A stretch of DNA of 64,000 bases from Nemertoderma westbladi (Eukaryota > Xenacoelomorpha > Nemertodermatida > Nemertodermatidae). A program made the position numbers and the translations under genes. The notes beneath the pieces are model-generated. The model had not been told where the DNA came from. It saw only the letters and a program-made list of their open reading frames with translations, and made no database searches. This document shows, one piece after another, positions 22,062-33,513 of this stretch. The DNA lies in contig JAUCBJ010000539.1 in the NCBI GenBank assembly GCA_032718475.1, positions 31,742 to 95,741 of the forward strand. The letters are read 5' to 3'. Positions within the stretch are counted from its first letter, which is position 1, and each line of letters starts with the position of its first letter.

Positions 22062-22562
22062 GAAGTGGGCGTGGCACTTCAAATTTTGAAAAATACGATA
22101 TTCGGAAAAAGCCCCCATCTTTTGATTTCAACGCGTATTTATAGGTTTTCTGGACCGCAGAATCGATTGAAAATATTACCGAAGCCTAAAGACTTAGTGG
22201 TTCGTCCTTTTTGGACCACCAAAATTAGGGTGTGGCACTTCAAATATTGAAAATTGCGAGATTCTGAATATAAACCAAAGTTGAGATTTCAACGCACATT
22301 TATAGGTTTTCTGGACCGCTGAATCAATTTAAAGTATTATAGAAGCTTGAAGACTTAGTGGTTCGGCATTTTTGGCATTCATGACGTACCACTAAGACTT
22401 AAAGCTTCAATATTTCTTTCAATCGGTTCAGCGGTCCAGATAACCTCTAAAAATGGGTTGAATTGAAACCCTTGTGGTATTTTCTGAATATCGTAATTAT
22501 GAAAATTTGAAGTAAGCGGCATTTTTGGCATTCATGACGTAATTCATGACGTAAAACTAAGA
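22062..22562. repeat. Satellite-like block: two direct units and one inverted unit of about 170 bp
   Basis: Units begin near 22062 and 22230 with GTGGCACTTCAAAT and share TTTATAGGTTTTCTGGACCG and GACTTAGTGGTTCG. A third unit at about 22380-22530 is the inverse complement (CGGTCCAGATAACCTCTA, TTCATGACGTACCACTAAG). TTTTTGGCATTCATGACGTA occurs at 22368 and 22520. Confidence 0.75.
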
Positions 22563-24468
22563 ATTGAGTCTTCTAAATGAGTAAAGCAGTACCAGGAGTT
22601 GGCGAGTTGAATCGCAGTAACTATGGAAACAATATAGTAAAATACTACAATTCAATTTATTTTGTACCACGCCACTATATTTCGTACTTTTATAAATTTC
22701 AAATTCACCGTAACCTAATTTTTATTATTTCCGACCTTTTTGCTTTTCACCCTATTTTATTGGTTCCGCATACCTTCTTTAGGCAGCCCACATTAACGTT
22801 ACCTAGTACTCTACTTCTCAGAATGATTACTTACATACAGTAACCATTATATTACTTTTAGTTCTTAATAATTTGATTTTCAACTGAAATTAATTATTAA
22901 ATTAATGTTAAATTAAATTAAATTAAAATCAAATTAATGATATTAATAATGTACAATTTAAGTTAGTAAGTTGAATAAAATAAACTACTTTATATGCTAC
23001 GTGAATATCTTAATAAAGAAACTGTAAATTATTTATACTACACTGTACATAGTAGTCGTAAATGTGGGGTTCTTGTCTGGGTTATATAAATACAAATAAA
23101 AGAACAATCCTCCTACTTTATACGACTGTATGACATAAACCCGCCAGGTCGTAACGTAACACTTACATAAGCAGCACCTTCCTTAATTAAAATATGTCAT
23201 AATAGTGTTCCTACTTGAACAGTTTAGTAGGACGGCCAAACTTATTCAAAACTTATTATTATTAATCGTCTTTAAATTGCGACCACTTAATACCACCCGG
23301 CCAAAGTTCTTGACTGTCGTACAATAATAGCATAATCACTTGAGATTTTATAAAATGTTGATATTGGCTGTCAATTTATAATAAGTGAATTCCAGTTAAC
23401 AAACATTTTGGCATAACTCATCTACCCTAAAGCGCTCTGGCAGTTCTAATAATACCTCCCCATTCATTAAAAGGACCCCTATTCGTGGTTTTTTCAGATT
23501 CCCCCTTCAGCTATAATTAATTTTTTTCAACTTTAACGAACATTCCACTGGTTTTGGCTGATTTGAATAGTTATGTGAGGAGGCGCTTTAGGGCAAATCC
23601 GTTTTATACAATAAATATCACATAGGTGTTTATTGGAAGTATCAATAATGGACAGTTAGACCTCCTCGAGGTGAAATAATTACTGCGTCAAGGAGATCGG
23701 GAGACACATACTTATACAGGGTCTAATCAATAACAGTCAGCATTGAGTTAAGGGAAAATTCGTTATGATTGGGTGAATTTACGTCCAATCGTAATACATG
23801 TTCTATTACTGATATTAAGTCCATTTAGGCTCCTATTTCGCGCCGAGGTGAACTAAATTTGGAGTGATGTTCTTAATTCGATTACGGGGGTGGGTTGTTG
23901 GGGTGGGGGGTGGAGTGGGGGGGGGGGGGGGGGGGGTAGGTTTGGGGGCTATGTGAGACCGAAGTTCGTACGGAAAAGAAATACAGTAGAAAGATAAATG
24001 GGACTTATGATGTACAACATTCAATGTCCAATTGTCCAAGTAGATTGAAGTATACTGTACTTTGACACAAATCTCATCTCCGCGAGCTAATTTCTCGCCC
24101 CAATGTATCGATTATCGATTAATCGATTGACGATTATCATTATAATATCGATTAATAAGGGAAAGAAGCAGGTTACAGAAGCACATTATTCTAACCATAA
24201 CAATAAACGAAAGTCAATAGAACAGATAACCCTTTTATTTTTGCGAGTTATTAGCGTAGATTTTCCCCTTTAGAGTCGACCCCCCCCCCTATCTGAGTTT
24301 TGACTAGCATTACCTACTTACCTAAACTTAAATTAGAAAGGAATTCCTGAAGAATGGTAAATCGAAATGGTACAGTATACTTAACAGAGTGGCCGAACAG
24401 ATATATCTATCAGTGACCCGAATATTAATTACTCATCACTATCTATTTTGGTTATTATTATTTCTTAG
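22563..24468. other. No gene seen; low-complexity AT and poly-G
   Basis: Contains AATTAAA repeats (22900), a G-run with GT-rich flank (23888-23940), a palindromic ATCGATTA cluster (24108-24150) and a C-run (24280). No exon or repeat family can be defended. Confidence 0.45.
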
Positions 24469-27400
24469 AACTCGCCAGACATTATATTCGATGTAATTGA
24501 AACAAGTCTGAGAGTAGACCGTCACGAAAGCGCCCTCTGGCGGCACGGTGATGAAATCGAATCCCTGTGTAAAGGAACTCCGACATTCTGGTTGGTCGCC
24601 TGTCCGGAATGCATCGCACAGACCATTCACGACTTTGTATTGGACTTCAAGGTTTGTAAAACTACTGCAGTGTTAAGAATTTATATTAATTCAAGCAACG
24701 TAATAAAAATATTAAAATAAATTTTGGAATATATTTTAATAAATATATTACAATATAGTATATTATTAATTAAGTAATATTATTACGTATTATTAATTAA
24801 TAATACTTATTAATATATTAATTATATATAAATATTTATATAATAATTAATATATTAATTAATATTATTAATTAAGTAATATATTACCAATATGAATTAT
24901 TTTGGCTAATAAACATATTGCACCAGATCCAAAAGTAATATAAATAAAATGATACATAAAAAACACATTGTCAGGTAACTGTTTCAACCAGATGTGGATT
25001 AATGTATTATATTATTGTACATGTAATATGTTTGAGTTGTAGAAATACAGTATAATAATTAAACATAAACAGTAATAACGTTTTATAAATTGTTCTAGAA
25101 TGATATGTTTGAGGGTTACAGTGATGAGGTTGACTCTCTTATGGGGGAACTGCAGAAGATCCCGCCAGATATGTTGAGACAAATCGATTTCCGAGATCTG
25201 CAAAGGACATTGATGGAGTTGGACTGGGAGAGTATTGAAGGTAAGAGTAACTGAGTAGAATCATAAGCAATCATAAGACGCTTACATCAGGATTAACCAA
25301 TCAAAAGTAGTCACGTTTTACCCCCCAATCTACCAATTACACGCCGCCCATCAGCCTATCAACCAATCAGACCCCGTTTACCTCGGTATCAACAAATCAG
25401 ATGTCAAGCTGAGCCCCTTCTACAGTATCAACCAATCACAAGCGGCCATTTATAAAGTGAAGTAAATTTTGTTCGGCCGTTATGCCAGGGATTACGCACA
25501 AAGTCTGACGACTTATTTCCAGTGCGGTCCCCCCAGAACTATACTCCCCAGGGGAAACTACAATACTCATTTAGCTACCACTTAAGGATGAAAGGCAGAG
25601 ATGCGCCGTGGCTGGTCCATTTAAAAAGCATTCGTGCCGAAACGAAAACTGCCCTGGCCCATATGAGGTTCGAACCCACGACCAACGGGATATGTGAATT
25701 CAATGCAACCACTACACCAAGGTGGAACCTTGGTGTTGGTTGGTTGCCATATATAATTTCCAATAGAATAACCCAACGACTATACACCAGTACATAACAC
25801 TCCATCACCTCTCCTAGGTGTTTACGACGCTTTAGTAAACGACGGCACCATTAATCTGTGGGACTACAGTGATGACGCCGAAGCCGCAACTGATAAGGTA
25901 CTGGATAAGGTTCAATCTCTTCGAGAAACCCTGGATGAATGGGATCTCGCGTACCCAGAACAGGTGGGTTAACTTAAAAATCCTTGCTATATTTGAAAAT
26001 TTTATATCAAAAATATTAGGTTACATTCACGTTTCCGGTACTAATTTGGTTACATTTATTTAACAGATGAACGTAGATGTGTTGCAGTCGCGATTTGCTG
26101 AATTAGGACATCTGGTTGGTATGGAGATGCCGAACACCGCGGCCAACATAATGGATACGCTAGGGGGCGCACTGGAAAGTCTGTCCTATGGAGACGTGGA
26201 TCTGAGTGAGGTAAATAAAGTTTATATCACTGGACTCTAAAAAGTGAAGTAAATCTAACTGTAGGAAATCGATATGGTGAAAGATATTGAAAAATGTAGT
26301 GATGTCCATATTAGGCTCATTCCAAAGTAAAGTACGGGACATTCGTACACAATTTTGAACTTTGATTGCCTGTACAATGTTTTCCACAGCACATATGTGC
26401 ACGAAATTGTGCTTGGATTGAACTTTCGAATATCAGCTTTGATTTCGCGAAGCTCATGGCGGGACTTAGTCACTTTTGAGAAAACACTAGCTTGTCCAAT
26501 TAAGGTAAAGTACGGATTCGTACGAAATGGTTTTTTTTATTTTATGATTTCAATTCTAAAATTTAGCGAATTATGCGCAGGTACGGCGATGAGTTGATGT
26601 TTAGGATAAAGCTGTATTATTAAGCTTAAATAAAAATATAAATATCAGACGAATTGCTACATGGCTAATTTTTTACAGTGTGGTGTGTGTGGTAAAGTAT
26701 GGGACATTGCTAAGTAAAGTACGGGACCTGTACGAATTTTATGGTCAAAATGGTCTCTTACACTTAACTTAACAGTAATTTCTGGATAATTAGTATAATA
26801 AAGTGCAACTACAGTACGTATTTCCAACCAAGATATGGATGCAAAATGTGGGGTGACCCACAAATTGACCCGAAGTCTTAGCATATGGGTGCCCTTGAGG
26901 AGTTGTATGTCATCTGTCTAATTTTTGATCGCTAATGCTGTATAACTCGGTCATTTATAGATGAAATTAAACCAAACCTGGTACTGTACGTATGAAGTCT
27001 GTCAAAAGTTTGGAAAGAATCTGAGATTTAAGGAATCAAAGGTCACATATCAGACAGTCTGTCTGTTGGTACCGATAGTTTCAAAATTTTGATAAAAACC
27101 GAAATAAGTCCGCCAATCATGGATGAAATATAACCAAACTTGGTACACATGTAGTCTGTAAAAAGTTTAGAAATTCTTTCCACTTTTCTGAAAATGTATC
27201 AATTACTATACTTACCGATCTTATCTGCGAAAAAACAAATTTTTTTGAAATTTGTTGTAAAGTACGGGACTTTACATGCATAAACTCAAAGATTAGTTAA
27301 CTGAGGAATGATTCTTAGTTCAAATACATACTTCTATGCTTCCCCCTACTATCACCCTAAAGCATTATAACACTCCTGCCCTCCAGGTTTCATATATTAC

Positions 27401-29222
27401 ATTAATACAGTGCACTAAAATGTAATCGCCATTATAATAGTAAAGTCTGGAACAATTTATAATTGGCCGTCATGATGTTTCTGAGGGAGTAGATTATGAA
27501 ACTGCAGGTAATTGTTTCTTAAGATGACGCAACACAAACGTGCTTTGCATTCCACTGGGTGATTGGGCTGAGTTAGACTACTTCTCTGTGTATAAATTAA
27601 AAATTTCACGATTTTTTGGTAAAGTATGGGACTTTACATGCATAAACCCAACGATTTCTTGACTGAGGAATGATTCTCAGTTCAAATATAGACTCATATT
27701 CTTACGACCAACAATGACCTTAGAGTATTATAACACTCCTGGCTTCACATATTACAATAATACAGGGCACTAATATAATCGCCATTTTAATGGTAAAGTA
27801 TGGGACAATTTTCAATTGGCCGCCATGATATTTCTGAGGGAGTGAAGATGAAACTAATTGTTTTATACGATGATGCAACAGAAACGTGCTTTGCATTCCT
27901 CTGGGTGATTAGGCTGAGTTACATCTCTGTGAATAAACTAAAAATTTCACTATTTTGGGTAAAGTATGGGACATCACATGATTAACTTTATAGATTTCAT
28001 TACAGAGGAATGAAATACTGGTGAAATTAAATGAAACCAAAAAAAATCGAAAATGGGTTTGTTTTTGATTTGGTACATGCTTAGAAATGTTAATTTATTG
28101 GTCATAGGAAGTGCCTACAGGAAACGAAACTTTTGCACACTTTTATTCACATTTTGTGCAGAGCAGGTGCATAATTTGTAATTCGGCTATTTTTGAGAAA
28201 CCACCTGTGTTGATACAATTTTTAGCACTGAATTCATGAAGTACGATAAATTTTGACCTAAAATATGTATAAATTCAAAGCTACATCTCATTTTTCGAAA
28301 TTAGTGGGGAGGTTGACCTTTTCATGGAATGAGCCATTACAGTTCAATAATTTTAAGTGATTTTGAATTTATACAGATACTTTCTTAAGGTTTATAATTT
28401 TTTTACACTAATAACAATAAAGATTTTCTTGTTGAATTATATTATAGATTGAACAAACATTCACTGCCGCCCAGCGGCGATTTCAACAATTCAGGAGACA
28501 AATGTCAATACTAGATTTACCGATAGGGGGCGTACGGCAAACAAGGGACGTCGGCGAGGAAGAAGGGACAGAGGACGAAACGGTAGACCCCGCAGAGACG
28601 ACAGAGAGGAACGGGAGGAGAAAACACAGGAAGAAAAAGAAGAACAGGAATGGGAGGAGAAGAAACAGACCAAATAATGTGTTAGTGGTGTAAACTCAAC
28701 TTTACCTCACTACATATTTATTTATAATTTTTATTAGTCAAATATAACGTTTTGTGTAAAACTTTCTATTATTTATTTAGGTCTAAATTCCAAACTCTTA
28801 TTTATTGTTTTGCTTCCAACTGTACTAACTATTTCACTAACCTGTATAAACAGTAATACAGTACTGGTTTACAACGAAATAGCGAAAGTATATTAACTAA
28901 AACTTCGGGACTGAGAAAGTATATTAATTAATTAATTATATTAAATTATTAATTATGTAGTTAATATAAGTAACTGTGTTGTACCGTTGCACTACTGTGT
29001 TTTCTTGATGCCGCTAAAATAAACTAGTGCCGTTTATGATTTTCAGCGCACCTGGTGATATACTTTCGGAAGACGAACCTGATGGTGAAGGTGACGGGAT
29101 TGGAGGTGGTACTCTTACCAGAGACGAGATTCGAATAAAGAAGTTCTATGATAGATTGTACACCCGGGTAGACAATCTTAAGAGAGGCCATTTAAGGAAA
29201 TGCAAAAAACGGGCCAGGAAAG
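24469..29222 (+). CDS. Unrecognised multi-exon gene, six internal exons
   Basis: Exons with matching phases: 24469-24651, 25099-25240, 25818-25963, 26067-26210, 28448-28680 and 29047-29222. All junctions are AG/GT: GGTTTGT, GGTAAGAG, GGTGGGT, GGTAAAT, GTTAGT and GGTTAGT donors. Frames join as 0, 1, 0, 0, 2, 1 with no internal stop, which chance would not give. Exons 3 and 4 each encode 48 residues. Exon 1 includes ACPECIAQT with a CxxC pair; exons 2-4 look helical (MGELQKIPPDMLRQIDF; LDKVQSLRETLDEWD); exon 5 moves from acidic (EEEGTEDETVDPAE) to strongly basic (RKHRKKKKNRNGRRRNR); exon 6 is acidic/Gly then basic. I do not recognise the family. The first and last exons lie outside or are hidden by insertions. 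A 2-kb transposon sits in intron 4 and a SINE in intron 2. Confidence 0.7.
25471..25727 (-). repeat. tRNA-derived SINE, family A, copy 2 (intronic)
   Basis: This is the inverse complement of the copy at 15043-15310: GCCAGGGATTACG, CCAGTGCGGTCCCC, CCCAGGGGAAAC, CATTCGTGCCGAAACGAAAA, then GAGGTTCGAACCCACGACC (B box) and ACTACACCAAGGTGG (A box). It lies in intron 2 of the host gene. Confidence 0.85.
26314..28335. mobile_element. Non-autonomous DNA transposon, 2022 bp, 4-bp TSD, copy 1
   Basis: The element begins GGCTCATTCCA and ends TGGAATGAGCC, a perfect 11-bp terminal inverted repeat, flanked by ATTA at 26310-26313 and 28336-28339. A second copy of 2025 bp at 51656-53680 has the same ends and a different duplication (CAAT), which proves the boundaries. 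Inside, GTAAAGTAYGGGAC occurs seven times in direct orientation (26327, 26692, 26714, 27257, 27619, 27792, 27959) plus a degenerate copy at 26503. No transposase frame is present. A 4-bp duplication excludes mariner, PIF and hAT; Sola, Chapaev or Ginger-like machinery is possible, but the termini match none that I can name. It occupies intron 4 of the host gene. Confidence 0.9.
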
Positions 29223-29398
29223 GTTAGTGATATTTCGTGACTATCAGATTTTATGTTCTATTGTTTCTTACAAGATTAATACAGCAGTTTTTATATTGAA
29301 TTTCGAATTACAAAATGAATTTCTCAAATCTCACCCCAAAACAAAACTCCACCACGTCGCACAGCAACTATGATATTATATTTAGAATAAATAAAACC

Positions 29399-30288
29399 TT
29401 ATCCTAATTCTCGCCCTAGAGACTCCCCCGAACTCCCTGACGATGTCCAACGAAGTTCGTCTAAGGCCGCCTGTTCCTCGAAGCCGTAGCTCTGTGCCCT
29501 AGTTTCCTCCTCCCTTTCTTCTGCTTCTCTCCTCTCCTGTCAAGCGATTTCTTCCAATCGCTTCGCCTCTCGTCTATCCGCCTCTAGCTGCTCCCATCTC
29601 TGATATGGCGTATCTACCTCCCCGTCTACCAGATGTCGGCAGTTATAGTACACCGACTAGCCCTTCAGCCCCGGGTGGTCTACCAGACCCTCGAAAGCCG
29701 TCTTAAAGGCTCTTCTGTAGCTTAGGGGTGATCCCGATAATAGGAATGCCGTTGGTTCCCTCTCGATAACCACGGTCATGAATAGGTTAAGCAAACCCAT
29801 CATTATCCAGTCCTCCTGTAGGATATATCGCTTCTGATATACCTTTATCGCTCCTCTCCGGAATTGATACACCTCTTATTTTCCTGGCCTCGCTCCCCAC
29901 TTCAGCGAGTTCGCCAAGTCTGCTCCGTACTCCTCTCTGAACTTGCTCCAATCCATCGGTTTGTGACACACGAGCCCCATTAGCTGGCCCATTGCCACCG
30001 CCCCGCAATGGCCTGTGTTCTCCACTAGTCCCAACCCGTCTGGTGCTGTCATAGCCATGTAGACCGTCTGCGTATCCAGAAGTTTGGGGGTGTCCGGACC
30101 AATGATTCTCTCCGCATCGTCGCGAATCGCCAATCCCACTTTCGTCGTCGACTTCTCTCTCACTAGGGTTTGCACCGCCTTCGGTAACCGGTTCAACTTC
30201 GGCCCATCCTTCTTTCCATACATCCCTAGATCGAATAGGAATATATCCCCATTTGGCGCGCCCAAATGTAGGAGTATGGTTCTAGCCG
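29399..30288 (-). pseudogene. Decayed DEDD-type 3'-5' exonuclease-like ORF
   Basis: One minus-strand frame runs from the Penelope junction at 30288 to a stop at 29399-29401, with in-frame stops at 29876, 29657 and 29540. The first part reads like the WRN/Egl-type exonuclease fold: LLHLGAPNGDIFLFDLG, then TTKVGLAIRDDAERI (ExoII-like), KLLDTQTVYMA, and W..FREEYGADLANSL (ExoIII-like). The ExoI Asp-x-Glu would lie upstream and is cut off at the junction with the Penelope sequence. Later text is unrecognised, ending in a Glu/Arg-rich helix (LEADRREAKRLEEI). Exonuclease identity is by pattern only; it may be a host gene remnant or part of a large transposon. Confidence 0.45.
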
Positions 30289-30322
30289 GTTACGAGCTTT
30301 CACCCAACAGGGCTTCTTCAGG
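30289..30322 (-). ncRNA. Hammerhead-ribozyme-like motif, outer copy
   Basis: Minus strand reads CTGAAGA, then GCCC-TGTT-GGGT as a short stem-loop, then GAAA. This is the conserved-core order CUGANGA / stem II / GAAA of hammerhead ribozymes, which are reported in Penelope-like elements. The Penelope-derived sequence ends at this motif and the exonuclease-like pseudogene begins. Stem II has one extra A and stems I and III were not verified. Confidence 0.4.
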
Positions 30323-30633
30323 TAAAAGAATATACGAATATACAGAGAGAGAAGACTGCACCAGTATACAGAATGCAAAGAAAACTAATTGTAACTAATT
30401 AAGGTATAAATGTTCTATTTCATGGCAGTGATTGCAAGAAGGTGTATTCTGAAAATTTTCCAAAATTGTTTACAATAATATAATGGATAGCTATTACTTT
30501 ACTAAATCAGTAACAGTATTAGTTTGTTAAGACTCCGCCAACTTCGTGGCTCGCCTGACGACATTAATTAATCAAACTGAGGTGAGATAATGTCTGGGAG
30601 ACCTCAGGTGACCAAAAAGAAAGGGTAACAACA

Positions 30634-30667
30634 GTTACGAGCTTTCACCCAACAGGGCTTCTTCAGG
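30634..30667 (-). ncRNA. Hammerhead-ribozyme-like motif, inner copy
   Basis: Same 34-base block as 30289-30322 and 36663-36696, in the 3' UTR of the minus Penelope copy. Preservation of the core in all three copies is what would be expected of a functional RNA, but high overall identity of the copies limits that argument. Confidence 0.4.
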
Positions 30668-33513
30668 TAAAAGAATATACAGAGAGAGAAGACTGCACCA
30701 GTATACGGAATGCAAAGAAACAACAGTACTGGTATGTGGGGAACAGTATAATAAATTTAAATATAAGCCGAAAAGGCCGAAAAAAGTTAGGTCCTAAACT
30801 ACTGAATATCAGAAATGCACCATTGAAGTTTAACATTAACACCAAGCGATTAACCAGACAAACTGACTACTGTATATTAAACACTATGTAAACAAACTAC
30901 CATCCAGTGTCGAATTCTGATACGTACTGTACGTTCATAGCGGGTGTGTGTCGGTTAATGAAGGTCCGTTCTGCTAGTTTACGGTCTGCCCTGTCCTTGC
31001 ACCGCCGCACAATTTTAGCGGTGAAGGGGTGTGGTGTGCTGGTGAGTGTTGGGTGCTTATCAACGTAGTGTGCACCGACAGCAGTCTTGCACGCGCCCTC
31101 GTTACATTTACGTACAGCGTTTTGGTGCTGCATGATGCGTACCCGGACTTGTCCGCTAGTTTCACCAATATACGTATCTGTACAATTGGTGCACTGTATT
31201 TGGTATACGGTGTTTTTATCGGTACAGTGGGTAACGCCGTGGGTGCAGGTATAACAGGGAGTGGCAGTGGGAGCGGGGCATCGTGGGGGGGTGAGTGATG
31301 ATTTAATGAGGATATTACGTAGTTCGTTGACACCACCCTTGTGTTACTCGCGAACGGTGATTTGGCTATTGTCTCTTTTACTTGTCTTAGGATGCTTTCG
31401 TTTATGTAAGGCAAAACTAGTGGTTGTGTGTAGGATTGGTTGCGGTTGCGGTTGTATGGTGTCTGTGCTGGGGTGCGGGTGTGCTTAATTTGCCGAATCA
31501 GTTGGTTTATTAGCATGCTCGGGTAATCATTGGTTGCTAATCTTTTAAAGATCTTGTCCAGGCTCCGCGCCTCTCCTGCAGGGGTTGTGCTGAGGGAGAT
31601 AGCACGTTTAAGGGCTATCCTGGCTGTGTTTAGAATTGTGTTCATTGGGTGCGCGCTGTTAAAATTCAACATAATGCCAGCATTTGTGGGTTTCACGTAT
31701 AACTCGAAATCAATACGGCCCGCGTTATTGATGGTGGTGAGTGTATCTAAAAAGGGCATCCTATCGTAACTGTGTTCCATGGTATATTTGATGGTAGGGT
31801 GGCAAGTGTTAAGATATTCTAGAAATTTTTTAAGTTCGTCCAGTCAAGTGGACCAGCCATCATCGTAAAACCGGTACCAACAGTCTGGGGCGAGGTGATA
31901 ATTACGTAGGTAGACTGTTTCCTTAACGTGGATATATATTATTGAAAAAGGGCCCGCAAGCCTATCTCCCATACCCGTACCGTACTTTTGAAAGTAATAA
32001 TTTCCGTTAAAATGGAAATAGCTACACTGCAATGCAAGTTGTAGCAGGCCATAAAATTCAGGTAGTTCAAGGCCATACATGTTTATGGAAAGGTGGTGTT
32101 TAGTAACGAATCCCATAACTACTTCAATTCCCTCGGTAACGGGGATATTAGTATATAAAGCCACAATATCTGTACTAAATACAATTTCTCCGAGTTGGAG
32201 GTTAGGGAGAAGCTGTACTTTACTCATGAAATCCCGAGTGTTTTTAAGTCGTCCGGGAATAAAATCCAAGAGTTGTGTTAAGATACGGCAGGCGAACCAC
32301 GCTGGTTTGGCGGCTGTGGAGCCCGTTGTCGAGGAGCGTGACAATTTCTTAATCAATGCCCTATCACACCGGACCAGCGTTTTGCTCTCTTAAGAATCTG
32401 CCTATCTACAGAGAAACTCACCCATGCCAGACTGCACATCCAGTTCTTATCTGCATGCAAACGTCAGTACAAGGTACCTACATTTTTAGATTTCCGAGCC
32501 CCCTGCCAAATTATGGGGCTCAGGCAACTTGTAGCTAACTTTAAAATGACAGCGCTACGGTTTACAATTAAGTTTAACCACTCCAGGATTTACCACCTCG
32601 CAACTGACATTGCGGCCATGTACGCACGCGTCGCCGAGCTTCACGTTCTACCATCCATCACCAACCACATAAGAAGCGCATGTAACGATATACAAGCTCA
32701 AGTCCACAAAGAAGTACGGAAAGGCCACAATAAGAAACTCGCACGACTCATACCCGCTCATAACGCAACACCACCCACACCTGCCAGCACATTACACGCT
32801 CCAGGTCGCGTAGTCTTGCTTACGCCCAACCCGTTACACCCAGGGACCACGAGCCTCCTGAGTAAGGGGGCCCAGTTTGCCCTCCCCGCCAAATCGAGTC
32901 AATCTACGATGATTGATGTCGAGGTGGGACTCAGGCGACACGCCCACGGTATGCGGTGGCATTACGACATCGAAGCCTGGTGCAACGAGCTCCGATCCGG
33001 TACCGCCAATGCCCAACCGATGCCAACCAACCCGTCAACTGCTCTGCCTAACCCGCCAGCCCCGGTACCACCCCCGAACAACCCCCCGGCCCCGGCAACG
33101 GCCCCGGTCCCAACGCAGGCACCGAAAAACCAACCTACCATACTGGCCCTGGTACCGCCCCCGGTAACGACCATTCCGGCGGTAGGTTCAACCAACACGG
33201 ACCCCGTTCCACGCCCCAAACCGTTCGGAAAGATCTCATTCCCCGACGTGTACCGACCCAAGTCTCCCCCCGTTCCACCACCCGAGGAACAAACACTAAC
33301 AGAATTACAAGACACCATCCTAGGTATCTACAGACACCACCACCTACACACGTACCCCCGCAAAAACAATCTTTCCAGAGACGAACTCCGCGCCCTTAAA
33401 GCCCTTAAGGACGACCCGGATATCATCGTGAAGAAGGGTGACAAGAGTGGCGGGCTCGTCGTTCTCGATCGAGCCGGCTATATCAACAAAATTAACGACG
33501 AAATCCTTAGTAA

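Larger units (their letters stand above)
30289..32335 (-). pseudogene. Penelope-like retroelement, 5'-truncated, minus copy
   Basis: On the minus strand the RT region starts inside the finger domain at about 32335 (AKPAWFACRILTQLLDF), runs through TDIVALYTNIPV and a Y-x-D-D box (RFYDDGW), then hits a TGA at about 31844. Frameshifts follow. The C-terminal GIY-YIG endonuclease is present near 30900-31250 with a NCTDTYIGET core, R and H residues (VRIMQHQNAVRKC) and a closing FINRHTPAMN. The 3' UTR runs to about 30385 and then restarts, giving a second UTR segment down to 30289. Compared with the plus copy it keeps the CxxC-YIG text that the plus copy has lost. Penelope elements use a telomerase-related RT plus GIY-YIG for integration. 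Confidence 0.9.

Noticed and set aside
32962-33318. Gly-rich minus-strand frame opposite the Penelope N-terminal region
   Set aside because: Antisense of a Pro-rich linker, which gives Gly/Val-rich text automatically.
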